Source: Legionella longbeachae (GTDB taxonomy: Bacteria > Pseudomonadota > Gammaproteobacteria > Legionellales > Legionellaceae). From it: DNA of 64,000 nucleotides. This document shows, in pieces, positions 36,688 to 45,302 of this stretch; positions within the stretch are counted from its first letter, which is position 1, and each line of letters starts with the position of its first letter. Location: positions 1-64,000 of the forward strand of contig NZ_RXNW01000007.1 in the NCBI RefSeq assembly GCF_004283175.1, given 5' to 3'. Below the pieces are notes generated by a model, which made no database searches, had not been told where the DNA came from, and saw only the letters and a program-made list of their open reading frames with translations. The position numbers and the translations under genes were made by a program.

Positions 36688-39327
36688 ATGACACCACAAC
36701 ATATAATTAGCCAGCTGCTTGAGTCTGACTCTTCCCAACATCCCAAAAATCTTGAATTATTAAAAAAAATTATTATTACAGCTTATTTAGGGCGTCTGCA
36801 GATTAATGGTTTGCCACCGGATAATCAAATTGCTTTAGGTAATTATTTATTTGATAACGAACAATTAATATTTGACTTTACGCGCTTAAGTGATGAAAAA
36901 AAAGCGATATTTATGCAATGGTTTTTGGATCCCCATCAAAAGGAAAAAACTAAAAATTTTTTAAGTGGCTCTACAGTTAATGAATATCGTGGATTTACTG
37001 CAGAAGTTTCTTTAACCTGGTGGGGTAGAATAAAAAGCTGGTTTGAAGGTACATATCTAGAGTACTGGAAAATAAGTGATTTAAATTTATCACTGAAAAA
37101 TATATCTCAGTATCAGCTCACTGGAATTGAAATGTGTCATGGAAGTCATGGAATATTAATTGGCTTTCATCAATTTCTTGTACCTGGAACAGGTACAAAA
37201 TATAAAGATCCAAATGATCCTCAACAAGAGCCCTTAGGCAATACGAAAAGAGTATTTATTACTAATAAGCTTGTTGATCGGCTTATTACCTTAAATACTA
37301 AAAATATTAAATTTGAATCCATATGCAAAAACCCACATCCCCAGTCAATAGAGGTCACTGATCAGCAAGAGCGACTTGATAAAATGTACGATTATCGAAA
37401 AATGCAGAGATTTATGTCGCTAAAACCTTGGTATATACGAATGTGGAGTTGGTTATTTCCCTGGTTATCTGAAGAGAAAGAGAAAAGTAAAGCAATTAAA
37501 GAAAAACAAATTGTCCCATTATATGAAACAAAAAAATTGGAAATCTTTCGTTTTTTAAAATCACATCAGATTCTGGTTAGAGAAAAAAAACCGAATATAG
37601 AGAATATAGTTTTTTGTGGTGGCGGCGCTAAAATTTATGCTCATGTTGGTGTCTGTAAGGCCCTTAATAAAGCTAAAATTTTACCTGAAAAATTTGCAGG
37701 TAGCTCTGCGGGTGCAATTATGGCATTAATGTGCTATTTAGGTTACTCAGGAGATGAAATTGAAGAGTTATTTAAGCATTTTAAACACGAACATTTAGTT
37801 CATTTTGATATTAATCTCAATGGAATATCTGAGGCACACTCATTAAAAACAGCTTTGGATTATGCAATTGCATATAAATTGAACCAAATTGTTACCCAAT
37901 ATCAAATTCCATATCCGGAAGGAATAATTACTTTCGCCACTTTAGAAATGATCCGCCAAAAGTGTCCTGGTTGTGGGATTGGAAAAGAAATAGTAGTTAC
38001 CGCAACTAATAAACGACAAGGTAGCACCCGTTACTTTTCATTAATTCGTTCACCAAATTTTGAAGTCAGTGAAGCAGTAAAAATTTCAGCAAGTTTCCCT
38101 ATTGTATATCGTTCAACACTTATTGATGGAGAAGAGCATAATGATGGCGGAGTATTAAATAATTTTCCTACTGAAGCATTTTTTGATGATCATTCTACCT
38201 TACTTGAATCCGAATATGGTAATAACCTAAAAGTATTAGCAGTAAAATTTGATGACGGGCCTGAAAGAAAAGCAATAGATCGTGTAATGGATAAAGTCTA
38301 TAGAGAAAATGTTATCCTTAACTGGATTTACACCTTACTTACAGGTGTAAGTGATCCTGCCAGCGGTTGGGAACGTGATCGCTTGAAATTAAGAAAATAC
38401 GCATGTCAATCAATAGTGATAAATGTAGATAACGTATCAAGCTCTTCTTTTTCAGTCAGTAAAAAAAGCAGAAAGGAAATGATTGAGTCAGGTTACAAAG
38501 AAACACTGAATTATTTAAATATGCGTTATCATAAAAATGAATTGCAAGAATATGAAAATGAAGAATACATGTATTCAACATTTAGCTCATTAGGTGAATT
38601 ACTTTCTTACTGTTGTTATAGAGGCGATAAGAATTGGTTTGATGTTGTCTATCAACTTATTGAAGAATCAACTGCACCAAATCAAAGTGAATTAATGAAA
38701 CAAGCAGAAGAGTTAAGGGTACTTTATTTTAATCATCCAAATTCTGTTATTCACGGTCCTAAGCATGAAGATAATCCATTTACTTTTTTTGGTAATGAAG
38801 GGCTACAATCTTCTTTATGTTCAGTTCGATCAGAAAATCATAAAATTCTATTGGCTGTATTCCCTGTCTTTTTAAAATTATCCCAGGATCTTTTGAAAGA
38901 CAGTATGGATAAAAAATTTTTTGATGACGCACGCCATTCTTTTTCATTAAAATCCCCTTTTGCTTGTTTGAAGCATTTTGCAAAAATTCGCAAGGAATCA
39001 CACGTGATTATTCACATTGTTATTAATTTGCTAAAGGAACTGAAAGAGAATCCAAGTGAAAAGGTATATAATGCATTAAATCAGGTGTTGCAGTTGCTCT
39101 CATCGGGTAAGAGTATTTACAAAGAAGAGTATTTTGCGCGATGGGATTTGACTTTTTTACAAAGTATAAGGCTATTAAATGTGCTAAGTGACAATGCACA
39201 TCCCCATGGCCGTTTAATTCGTGCCTTAAGTCGAAAATGTGAGCCTATGCAACGTGTAGTTTCAGGGGTTTTTTGTGAAGATTATGATGATTTTGAACAC
39301 GAAGAATCGTTTTCTTATACTGTCTAA
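36688..39327 (+). CDS. vpdC: VpdC-type patatin-like phospholipase, Dot/Icm effector candidate
   Basis: 879 aa. The patatin domain starts near residue 305 with the oxyanion loop FCGGGAKIYAHVGV, has nucleophile Ser340 in GSSAG, and catalytic Asp486 in NDGGVLNNFP. About 300 N-terminal residues and 330 C-terminal residues flank it, as in L. pneumophila VpdC, which by report is a ubiquitin-activated lysophospholipase acting on the Legionella vacuole. The C-terminus is acidic (FCEDYDDFEHEESFSYTV), fitting the Glu-rich Dot/Icm signal. It lies on the same side of pyrF as I recall for L. pneumophila vpdC. AAGGAT precedes the ATG. Enzyme class is firm; effector status is from family. Confidence 0.88.
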   Translation: MTPQHIISQLLESDSSQHPKNLELLKKIIITAYLGRLQINGLPPDNQIALGNYLFDNEQLIFDFTRLSDEKKAIFMQWFLDPHQKEKTKNFLSGSTVNEYRGFTAEVSLTWWGRIKSWFEGTYLEYWKISDLNLSLKNISQYQLTGIEMCHGSHGILIGFHQFLVPGTGTKYKDPNDPQQEPLGNTKRVFITNKLVDRLITLNTKNIKFESICKNPHPQSIEVTDQQERLDKMYDYRKMQRFMSLKPWYIRMWSWLFPWLSEEKEKSKAIKEKQIVPLYETKKLEIFRFLKSHQILVREKKPNIENIVFCGGGAKIYAHVGVCKALNKAKILPEKFAGSSAGAIMALMCYLGYSGDEIEELFKHFKHEHLVHFDINLNGISEAHSLKTALDYAIAYKLNQIVTQYQIPYPEGIITFATLEMIRQKCPGCGIGKEIVVTATNKRQGSTRYFSLIRSPNFEVSEAVKISASFPIVYRSTLIDGEEHNDGGVLNNFPTEAFFDDHSTLLESEYGNNLKVLAVKFDDGPERKAIDRVMDKVYRENVILNWIYTLLTGVSDPASGWERDRLKLRKYACQSIVINVDNVSSSSFSVSKKSRKEMIESGYKETLNYLNMRYHKNELQEYENEEYMYSTFSSLGELLSYCCYRGDKNWFDVVYQLIEESTAPNQSELMKQAEELRVLYFNHPNSVIHGPKHEDNPFTFFGNEGLQSSLCSVRSENHKILLAVFPVFLKLSQDLLKDSMDKKFFDDARHSFSLKSPFACLKHFAKIRKESHVIIHIVINLLKELKENPSEKVYNALNQVLQLLSSGKSIYKEEYFARWDLTFLQSIRLLNVLSDNAHPHGRLIRALSRKCEPMQRVVSGVFCEDYDDFEHEESFSYTV

Positions 39328-39384
39328 TCTTATAGTTGTTAAACTTTATTTTAAAGTAAGCCCTAAATTAAGGAATAAAATAAA

Positions 39385-39888
39385 ATTAAATGTGTTTTTA
39401 ATAAGGCAACAGGGTTTACTTTACTTGAATTGATTATCACTATGACTTTGTTTGCATGTTTATTAATTATGGGCGTAAGTTCATATAGTTATTTTTTGCG
39501 AAAAAATGAACAGCAAATAATAATTGATGAGCTAAGAAATGCAATCCGGTACGCTAAGCTACAAGCAATGATAAATGGTAATTCTGTGTTCCTTATACCA
39601 TCAGATGTTTCATTGAATTGGGCTAAAGGCATGACTTTGAATTTCATGAATAGACAAACAAATCAAGTAGAGTTAATTTATCAATGGCAATGGAGTCATC
39701 CACACTGGAGTTTACATTGGACAGGGGTTAGCTCTAATAATAAAATTATTTTTTCTAATAATCCAACCCAGGCAATGAGCAACGGGCACTTTAGTTTGAT
39801 AAATATTAATACTCACGAAAAGATTACACTGACTTTAAATAGATTAGGTAGAATAAGATTAAGTAATAACTTGTCCCTAAAGCAGTAA
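39385..39888 (+). CDS. Type IV pilin-like/GspH-FimT pseudopilin, apparent ATT start
   Basis: The conserved prepilin cleavage region G-FTLLELIITMTLFACLLIMG is intact, and the rest has the GspH/FimT shape (about 150 aa, RNAIRYAKLQAMINGNSVFL). The only in-frame start that includes the leader is ATT at 39385, giving the leader (M)KCVFNKATG, with AAGGA 10 bp upstream. A TTG at 39430 would delete the processing site, so it is not credible. Either ATT is used, as for infC, or a base change inactivated the start. The family processes through a PilD-type peptidase into a pilus or type II secretion pseudopilus. It stands 58 bp after vpdC, far from other pilin genes. Confidence 0.7.
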   Translation: MKCVFNKATGFTLLELIITMTLFACLLIMGVSSYSYFLRKNEQQIIIDELRNAIRYAKLQAMINGNSVFLIPSDVSLNWAKGMTLNFMNRQTNQVELIYQWQWSHPHWSLHWTGVSSNNKIIFSNNPTQAMSNGHFSLININTHEKITLTLNRLGRIRLSNNLSLKQ

Positions 39889-39934
39889 TTTTGTAAGATC
39901 ACAAAGAAATATATTTTGTAAATAATCAAAGTCC

Positions 39935-40471
39935 ATGCCTATCAATACTCATTCGATTTTTGTAATTAATGCGCAAAGCCCGGAAAATCTTAAAAAGTGG
40001 CTTAACCATCAAGCTTCGTTAACCGAGATGTTGCAAAAAATTAAAGGCGAAGCACAGCTTGAGCTAATTTCTCAAAACTGGGTAAATACAGATTGGTGGG
40101 ATCAAAATGTTCTCCAGATTCAAGAGGAATCAATATTCAAGCGCGACATCATTATGAAAAGTCGAGGAGTATCTTATTGGTTTGCACGAAGTATTATTCC
40201 TAAGAAATGTTATGCGCTTGAGCCTTCTTTTTTTGATCGTTTAAAAAATGAATCAATAAAAAATTTAATCTTTGGAAATGATAAAGTACAACGTATCAAC
40301 AGCATCAATTATGCAATTGATCACCATTGTATGGAGTTTTATTGGGTAAAAAAGAATATTAATACGGTTGAGGGTATTCTCTGGGTACGACTGGCTGAGT
40401 TTTCATTTCAACAGAGTGAATCATTTTATATAGCAGAAATAATGCTCCCTGAGTTAGAGTTTGTTTTATGA
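39935..40471 (+). CDS. ubiC: Chorismate lyase
   Basis: 178 aa. It converts chorismate to 4-hydroxybenzoate and pyruvate, the first step of ubiquinone synthesis. Typical parts are SLTEMLQKI near residue 29, VNTDWWDQ, MKSRGVSYWFARSIIP (the conserved Arg region) and the terminal IAEIMLPELEF. Sequence is divergent, but the 4-bp overlap with ubiA supports the call. No strong ribosome site is visible. Confidence 0.85.
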   Translation: MPINTHSIFVINAQSPENLKKWLNHQASLTEMLQKIKGEAQLELISQNWVNTDWWDQNVLQIQEESIFKRDIIMKSRGVSYWFARSIIPKKCYALEPSFFDRLKNESIKNLIFGNDKVQRINSINYAIDHHCMEFYWVKKNINTVEGILWVRLAEFSFQQSESFYIAEIMLPELEFVL

Positions 40472-41310
40472 AGTGGAGCGCATATTGGCGTTTAATGCGT
40501 TTTGATAAACCAATAGGAATATTCCTACTCTGGTTTCCTACAGCTTGGGCATTATGGCTTGCTAATAAAGGGATACCTAATTTTAGACTTTTAGCTTTTT
40601 TTGTGTGTGGCACTGTATTAATGCGTGCCGCGGGCTGTATTATGAATGATGTTGCCGACAGAAATATTGATAAGCATGTTATGCGAACTCAATTTCGCCC
40701 ATTAACAGCTGGTGAAGTGAGCTTAACTGAAGCATTTATTTTATTAGCCGTGTTGCTTTTAACCGCATTATATATATTAGTCCAGCTGCCTAAAAATTGC
40801 TTTTATTTGGGACTCATCGCACTTTTCATCTCTTTTGTTTATCCATTTTGTAAACGTTTTCTAAATGCGCCTCAATTAGTTCTTGGATTTGCATTCTCAA
40901 TGGGAATTCCTATGGCATTTGTAGCCTCAAATGTATCTTTGAACAGTGAGTTTTATTTATTATTTCTTATCAATTTCGCATGGATTTTAGCATACGATAC
41001 TATGTATGCAATGACGGATAAAATAGATGATTTGCGAATAGGGGTTAAATCTACGGCGATTTATTTTGCAGGTTTTGATCGATTAATTATTGGCTTATTA
41101 CAAGGTTTATTTCATGGATTATGGTTGCTCTGGGCAATTATAAATAAAGTACATTTATTATTTTACCTTATTTGGATGACAGCGAGTTTAATTTTAATTT
41201 ATCAACAAAAGCTGATTTATAAACGAGAACCACAAAAATGTTTCAAAGCGTTTATTGTCAGCGTTTATTATGGTGCCTTGATGTGGTTGGCCGTTGGTGT
41301 GGGCATTTGA
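40468..41310 (+). CDS. ubiA: 4-hydroxybenzoate octaprenyltransferase
   Basis: 280-aa membrane prenyltransferase with about nine hydrophobic spans. Both Asp-rich motifs are seen: NDVADRNIDKHVMRTQFRPL (about residue 60) and DKIDDLRIGVKSTA (about 185). It attaches the polyprenyl tail to 4-hydroxybenzoate made by UbiC, encoded directly upstream with ATGA overlap. Confidence 0.96.
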   Translation: MKWSAYWRLMRFDKPIGIFLLWFPTAWALWLANKGIPNFRLLAFFVCGTVLMRAAGCIMNDVADRNIDKHVMRTQFRPLTAGEVSLTEAFILLAVLLLTALYILVQLPKNCFYLGLIALFISFVYPFCKRFLNAPQLVLGFAFSMGIPMAFVASNVSLNSEFYLLFLINFAWILAYDTMYAMTDKIDDLRIGVKSTAIYFAGFDRLIIGLLQGLFHGLWLLWAIINKVHLLFYLIWMTASLILIYQQKLIYKREPQKCFKAFIVSVYYGALMWLAVGVGI

Positions 41311-41761
41311 TAGTATATTAAAATCTAAAGAATTTTTTTATAGAAATAAATTATGGCTTTATTGGTATGTTTATGTGCAAGATTCATTACAGACCTATTT
41401 GTGAGAGGCGTTAACTCTACTGTCGAGAATCGACTTAGACGATCATGGCTTTTTGATGAATATCAGGCTAATTCAGTAATCTAACTGTGGAACAGCATTT
41501 AGCAAAAAATTGAAATATTAGAGTTAGTCACTTATTCTAGGCAAATATTAAATTAGTGTAAAAGAGAATTCTTTATCTTAAACTTGGATTTTGAGGTAAA
41601 AGATGATCTTAAAGTATTAAATTTAATTATTTTTCTTATCCTAACATGAGCATTAATATCTAGTTAAGAGATGTGGTTAAGCAATCCTTGCTATTCGTGT
41701 ATACTTGTTTAAATCTTAGTATACACGAAAGAAAAAAACGGGGAGAACATATCCTGGATAT
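41311..41761. other. Intergenic region between ubiA and the SlyB-like gene, with palindrome
   Basis: 450 bp between convergent genes. I see no coding frame with a start. It contains a perfect 11-bp inverted repeat, TTCGTGTATAC (41694-41704) and GTATACACGAA (41719-41729), loop 14 nt. No T-run follows on either strand, so it looks more like a protein-binding site than a terminator. Confidence 0.55.
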
Positions 41762-42148
41762 TTAGAAGATCTCACTTCCATTATCAGCAACAACACGAGT
41801 ATGTTTACCATAAATGACCAGAATTTTTTGCTTATTTTTAAGCTTTAAGTCTTCTGACTGTACTACAGAGATGATTCCCCCTGAGTTTAATTTAATAACG
41901 TACTCAACGCCACGTGTTTGACTGTATCCACTATCCACGAGATTGTTGTTTGTATTGTTATTCATGCCAGCCGTATTTCGTAAATGAACAGGGCGCTTAG
42001 AAATAATAACTCCTGGAATAACTTTTTTTACTTTACCGACTTCATTTGTATCGTATTCGCCCGGCGGTAGAGTGTTATTACAACTTGATAACATGAGACC
42101 TAAAAGTATCACGAGAATTGATTTAAAAAATATTTTTCTTCTTTGCAT
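41762..42148 (-). CDS. SlyB/Pcp-like outer-membrane lipoprotein
   Basis: 128 aa with a lipoprotein signal ending LLGLMLSSC (lipidated Cys near residue 23). The mature part begins like SlyB (YDTNEVGKVKKVIPGVIISKRPVHLR), but the glycine-zipper membrane segment of SlyB is replaced by an Asn-rich linker (GMNNNTNNNLVDSGYSQTRG). The end VEYVIKLNSGGIISVVQSEDL again matches the family. So it may be a SlyB relative without the outer-membrane insertion segment. Monocistronic. Confidence 0.75.
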   Translation of the reverse strand: MQRRKIFFKSILVILLGLMLSSCNNTLPPGEYDTNEVGKVKKVIPGVIISKRPVHLRNTAGMNNNTNNNLVDSGYSQTRGVEYVIKLNSGGIISVVQSEDLKLKNKQKILVIYGKHTRVVADNGSEIF

Positions 42149-42279
42149 AGATTAAACTCCAGTTGAAAGGTGAACTAGAATAACTTTATATTCCTTATCT
42201 AATTAATGACTCTATCCTGATAAGTTATTAATGTCACGACTGTTAATTATGTTTAGAGCGTACGAAGTATAACTGAGAT

Positions 42280-43044
42280 TTAATTGGTTTTTAACAGTTC
42301 ACCTAATAAACTACTGGCTCCTATACGAAACCAGTTTTTATTAATTGGTTTATTAATCATTAATTCTGCAAGCACTGCATAATGAAAAGCTTGTTGTGGT
42401 TTTTTTATGCCACCTGAAATCTTAATCCCACAAGAGGCGTTTGCATCTTTTATTGCGCTTAATATGGCTATTGCTGCAGATAGTGAAGCCCCTGGCATGA
42501 TTTTTCCTGTAGATGTTTTAATAAAGTTACATTCTAGATCGATTAATTCCCTGCTAATCGTATAAATATCTTGAAGGTTAGAAAACGCTCCACTTTCTAA
42601 AATTACCTTTAAAACAAGATTATGTTGTTTACATAATTCGGAAATTGTGTAGCACTGATGTAGTGCCTTTTGTGTGTGACCTTCAAGATACATGGAGTAG
42701 GGGAAAACATAGTCAATTTCATTGACTCCTAAGTGAGCTGCTTTATCTATCGATGCCAGTGAAACATCAAGTGGCTCCATTCCCTGTGGAAAATTAATTA
42801 CTGTTGCCGTGCTAACGCTATGTTGTGGCATAATTTCAGGTAAGTGTTGCATGTAAATGCATAGGGCAGCTACCCCATTTTGTTGGGCATCGTGTTTTAA
42901 TTGAGTTAATTCCTCTGTACTCGCATGCTCATCAAGTAAGGTAAGATCGATACTATGTATCAATTGCTTGACCGTGATGAATTGCTTCGGAAAACGGTCA
43001 AGCAGTTTTTCCATGACATTATTTAAATGATTTTCTACTGTCAC
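42280..43044 (-). CDS. deoC: Deoxyribose-phosphate aldolase
   Basis: 254 aa. It cleaves 2-deoxyribose-5-phosphate to acetaldehyde and glyceraldehyde-3-phosphate. N-terminal IHSIDLTLLDEHAST, the Schiff-base lysine in NFIKTSTGKIMPGAS, and CGIKISGGIKKPQQA near the end are those of the DeoC class I aldolase. It overlaps the upstream phosphorylase gene by 4 bp and completes a cdd-pnp-deoC nucleoside salvage operon. Confidence 0.95.
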   Translation of the reverse strand: MTVENHLNNVMEKLLDRFPKQFITVKQLIHSIDLTLLDEHASTEELTQLKHDAQQNGVAALCIYMQHLPEIMPQHSVSTATVINFPQGMEPLDVSLASIDKAAHLGVNEIDYVFPYSMYLEGHTQKALHQCYTISELCKQHNLVLKVILESGAFSNLQDIYTISRELIDLECNFIKTSTGKIMPGASLSAAIAILSAIKDANASCGIKISGGIKKPQQAFHYAVLAELMINKPINKNWFRIGASSLLGELLKTN

Positions 43045-43880
43045 TTTAAACCTGCAATATATTGTTTTATGATAAGATTAAGTTTTGCTGCAGCGCTTTC
43101 CGCCATTGCAATGACCGATTCATGGCTATGTGCTGTTTTAGATAAGCCTGTAGCATAATTGGTTATCATCGCGATTACCGCAACATGCATCCCACAATGA
43201 TTCGCAACTAATACTTCTGGGACAGTAGACATTCCCACGGCATCAGCCCCCCAAATTTTAAATGCTCTAATTTCCGCGGCAGTTTCATAGTGTGGGCCTA
43301 ATACGGAAATATAAACTCCCTCAGTCAGTCTGATTGAATTTTCTGTGGCAATGGATAACAATTTCAAACGCATAGTTTGATCATAGGCATTATCTAATGG
43401 GTAGAATCTTGGGCCAAACTCATCATCATTAGGGCCCATAAGTGGATTACTTGGTTGTAAATTTATATGATCGGAAATAAGCATTAATTCACCTGGCCCA
43501 ACGTCTTCTCTTAGTGAGCCAGAAGCATTAGTTGCAATAAAATAAGTACACCCCAAGAGTTTCATAGTGCGGACATAGGTTTTTACTGTTTCATAATTTT
43601 CTATGCCTTCATATGTATGTGCTCTTCCCTGCAAACAAATAACACCTACCCCATTCCAATAACCAAGAATTAAATTACCACCATGTCCTTGTACTGTAAT
43701 TTTTGGAAAACCAGGAAGTTCCTCATAGTTGATGCAAACTGCATCTTGCAGTTCATCAGCAAATCTACCTAACCCTGAACCTAACACTACAGCAACGACT
43801 GGTTTAAATGAAGGGTGTAAATTTTTTATATAGTTAGCTGCTAAATGAGCATAATTCTGCTTTGGGGCAGTATTTATCAT
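43041..43880 (-). CDS. Purine nucleoside phosphorylase, trimeric PNP type
   Basis: 279 aa. It phosphorolyses purine (deoxy)nucleosides. The family marks are VAVVLGSGLGRFADEL (phosphate site), VQGHGGNLILGYWNG, LQGRAHTYEGI, NASGSLREDVGPGELMLISDHINL, and GVYISVLGPHYETAAEIRAF followed by GADAVGMSTVPEVLVANHCG. This is the PNPase I/XapA class, not hexameric DeoD. Located between cdd and deoC, it supplies ribose- or deoxyribose-phosphate for salvage. Confidence 0.95.
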   Translation of the reverse strand: MINTAPKQNYAHLAANYIKNLHPSFKPVVAVVLGSGLGRFADELQDAVCINYEELPGFPKITVQGHGGNLILGYWNGVGVICLQGRAHTYEGIENYETVKTYVRTMKLLGCTYFIATNASGSLREDVGPGELMLISDHINLQPSNPLMGPNDDEFGPRFYPLDNAYDQTMRLKLLSIATENSIRLTEGVYISVLGPHYETAAEIRAFKIWGADAVGMSTVPEVLVANHCGMHVAVIAMITNYATGLSKTAHSHESVIAMAESAAAKLNLIIKQYIAGLK

Positions 43881-43897
43881 ACAAATATTCCTATTAA

Positions 43898-44293
43898 TTA
43901 AGGGTTAAAATCAAAAGCAAGGGGCAGTAGTTCACTAATTTTAATGCTACGTAATATTGAGTCTTTGCTGCAAAGATGAACAATGGTCTCTTTGGAGGAA
44001 AATTCATAAATTCTTTGTCTGCATGCACCACATGGAGGACATAATAAATTTGTTCCAGCAAGAACAACAATACTTTTAATATTTTTTTCTCCTGCTGAGA
44101 TCATCGCAGAAATAGCTGAAGCCTCAGCACACGTCGATAATCCATAAGAGCTGTTTTCGACATTGACACCTGTGAATAAAGTTTCTTTGTCAGTACGTAT
44201 ACAACTAGCGACACTAAATTTGGAATATGGGGAGTAAGAATGAGCAAGTGCTTTATATGCACTGGAAATCATTTTTGTAATTGTAGGATCCAT
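43898..44293 (-). CDS. cdd: Cytidine deaminase
   Basis: 131 aa from the ATG at 44293 (a TTG at 44308 would add five residues; neither has a clear ribosome site). Zinc site: CAEASAI (Cys and catalytic Glu) and PPCGACRQ (two Cys), as in the small tetrameric deaminases. Substrate loop SPYSKFSVASCI and NVENSSYGLSTC are present. It lies 17 bp before the PNP gene and 20 bp or more after the membrane-protein gene. Confidence 0.93.
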   Translation of the reverse strand: MDPTITKMISSAYKALAHSYSPYSKFSVASCIRTDKETLFTGVNVENSSYGLSTCAEASAISAMISAGEKNIKSIVVLAGTNLLCPPCGACRQRIYEFSSKETIVHLCSKDSILRSIKISELLPLAFDFNP

Positions 44294-44327
44294 ATAAGTC
44301 TCAATCAAAATCTCTTAAGATTTTTTA

Positions 44328-45140
44328 TTATAAAGAAGAAGTATGGATTTGCAAATCATACTCATTTCCATCTATATCAGGGGTATTGATGGTGGTCAGT
44401 TCGATTTCAGATATTTCATCTTCAGGCCTTTTAAAAATGCTGTTAGTAAGTCCAGGGCCTGGGGCGTTAGATTTTTTAGGGGAAATTGGCGGACCGAGTG
44501 AATCGTTCATTTGATAATAACTACCTTTAATGGATAGTGGATTGTCTGAACTTTTACTATGTAACCAATATTCAAATGCGAGTGACCCCAAGCCTGTATA
44601 AAGAAGAAGTGAAAAAATAGTAATCGGTATTAAGAAAGGAGGAAAGGCAACGACCAGTGTAGCTGAAACTGCCGAGACTAAGCTTATTACACATGATGTT
44701 ATTGCATAATATAAATAATTTTTTTGTTGGGTATAAGAAAAATCCTCATTATCTTGTGGTGGATTTTTTAATTTATGGTATTCGCCAATGGTCCAAAGCA
44801 CATTTCCGACAAGGAAAAGCCAAGCTGCTGCTGGAAAGAGAACGGGTACAAAAACAGCAGCAATACTGAGTCCGGTAGCGATTAATCCCAGGAATGATGA
44901 AAAAAAGAATTGTTCTTTAATCTGTGCAAAACCATACCATTTTTGGTGATGCTCTTTGTGATCTGGATGAAGAAGACAGGCAATGGACCAAGAACCATAG
45001 GCTAGAGAATAGATACCTAATGAAAGAAACTTGAAAATAGTAGATACTAAAGGAAAAGGAAGATATTGAAGTTTTGAAAGCAGAAAACCCAAGAAAAAAA
45101 ATATACCACTTGTTTTTTCTAATTTCTGAGCTACTGTCAT
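44328..45140 (-). CDS. Four-to-six-span membrane protein, possible effector
   Basis: 270 aa. Hydrophobic spans fill about residues 10-50, 75-120 and 145-195; the last ~70 residues are hydrophilic (KKSNAPGPGLTNS, EDEISEIELTTINTP, IDGNEYDLQIHTSSL). I do not recognise a family. A membrane body with an acidic, Glu-containing C-terminus resembles many Dot/Icm membrane effectors, but it could also be a housekeeping protein: it leads the cdd-pnp-deoC operon and is followed closely by cdd. Start at ATG 45140. Function unknown. Confidence 0.6.
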   Translation of the reverse strand: MTVAQKLEKTSGIFFFLGFLLSKLQYLPFPLVSTIFKFLSLGIYSLAYGSWSIACLLHPDHKEHHQKWYGFAQIKEQFFFSSFLGLIATGLSIAAVFVPVLFPAAAWLFLVGNVLWTIGEYHKLKNPPQDNEDFSYTQQKNYLYYAITSCVISLVSAVSATLVVAFPPFLIPITIFSLLLYTGLGSLAFEYWLHSKSSDNPLSIKGSYYQMNDSLGPPISPKKSNAPGPGLTNSIFKRPEDEISEIELTTINTPDIDGNEYDLQIHTSSL

Positions 45141-45302
45141 ATTACAGAGATTCCAGTATTACTTAAGCTAGCACATTGTAACTTAATTAAACAGAAAAAA
45201 ACAGTTTAATAACAGGGATAATTTTTAGTTTTTCTCAGGAACAAGCCGCGCCACGTCGGTGGTGGGGATGAATTGTCAACACGCCTTATTTGAATTTTGT
45301 AA

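Noticed and set aside
39430-39432. TTG as start of the pseudopilin
   Set aside because: It would remove the prepilin cleavage site that is otherwise perfectly conserved.
45240-45275. GC-rich partial palindrome after cpxA (CCGCGCCACGTCGGTGGTGGGG)
   Set aside because: Pairing is poor and no T-run follows on the minus strand, so I do not call a terminator.
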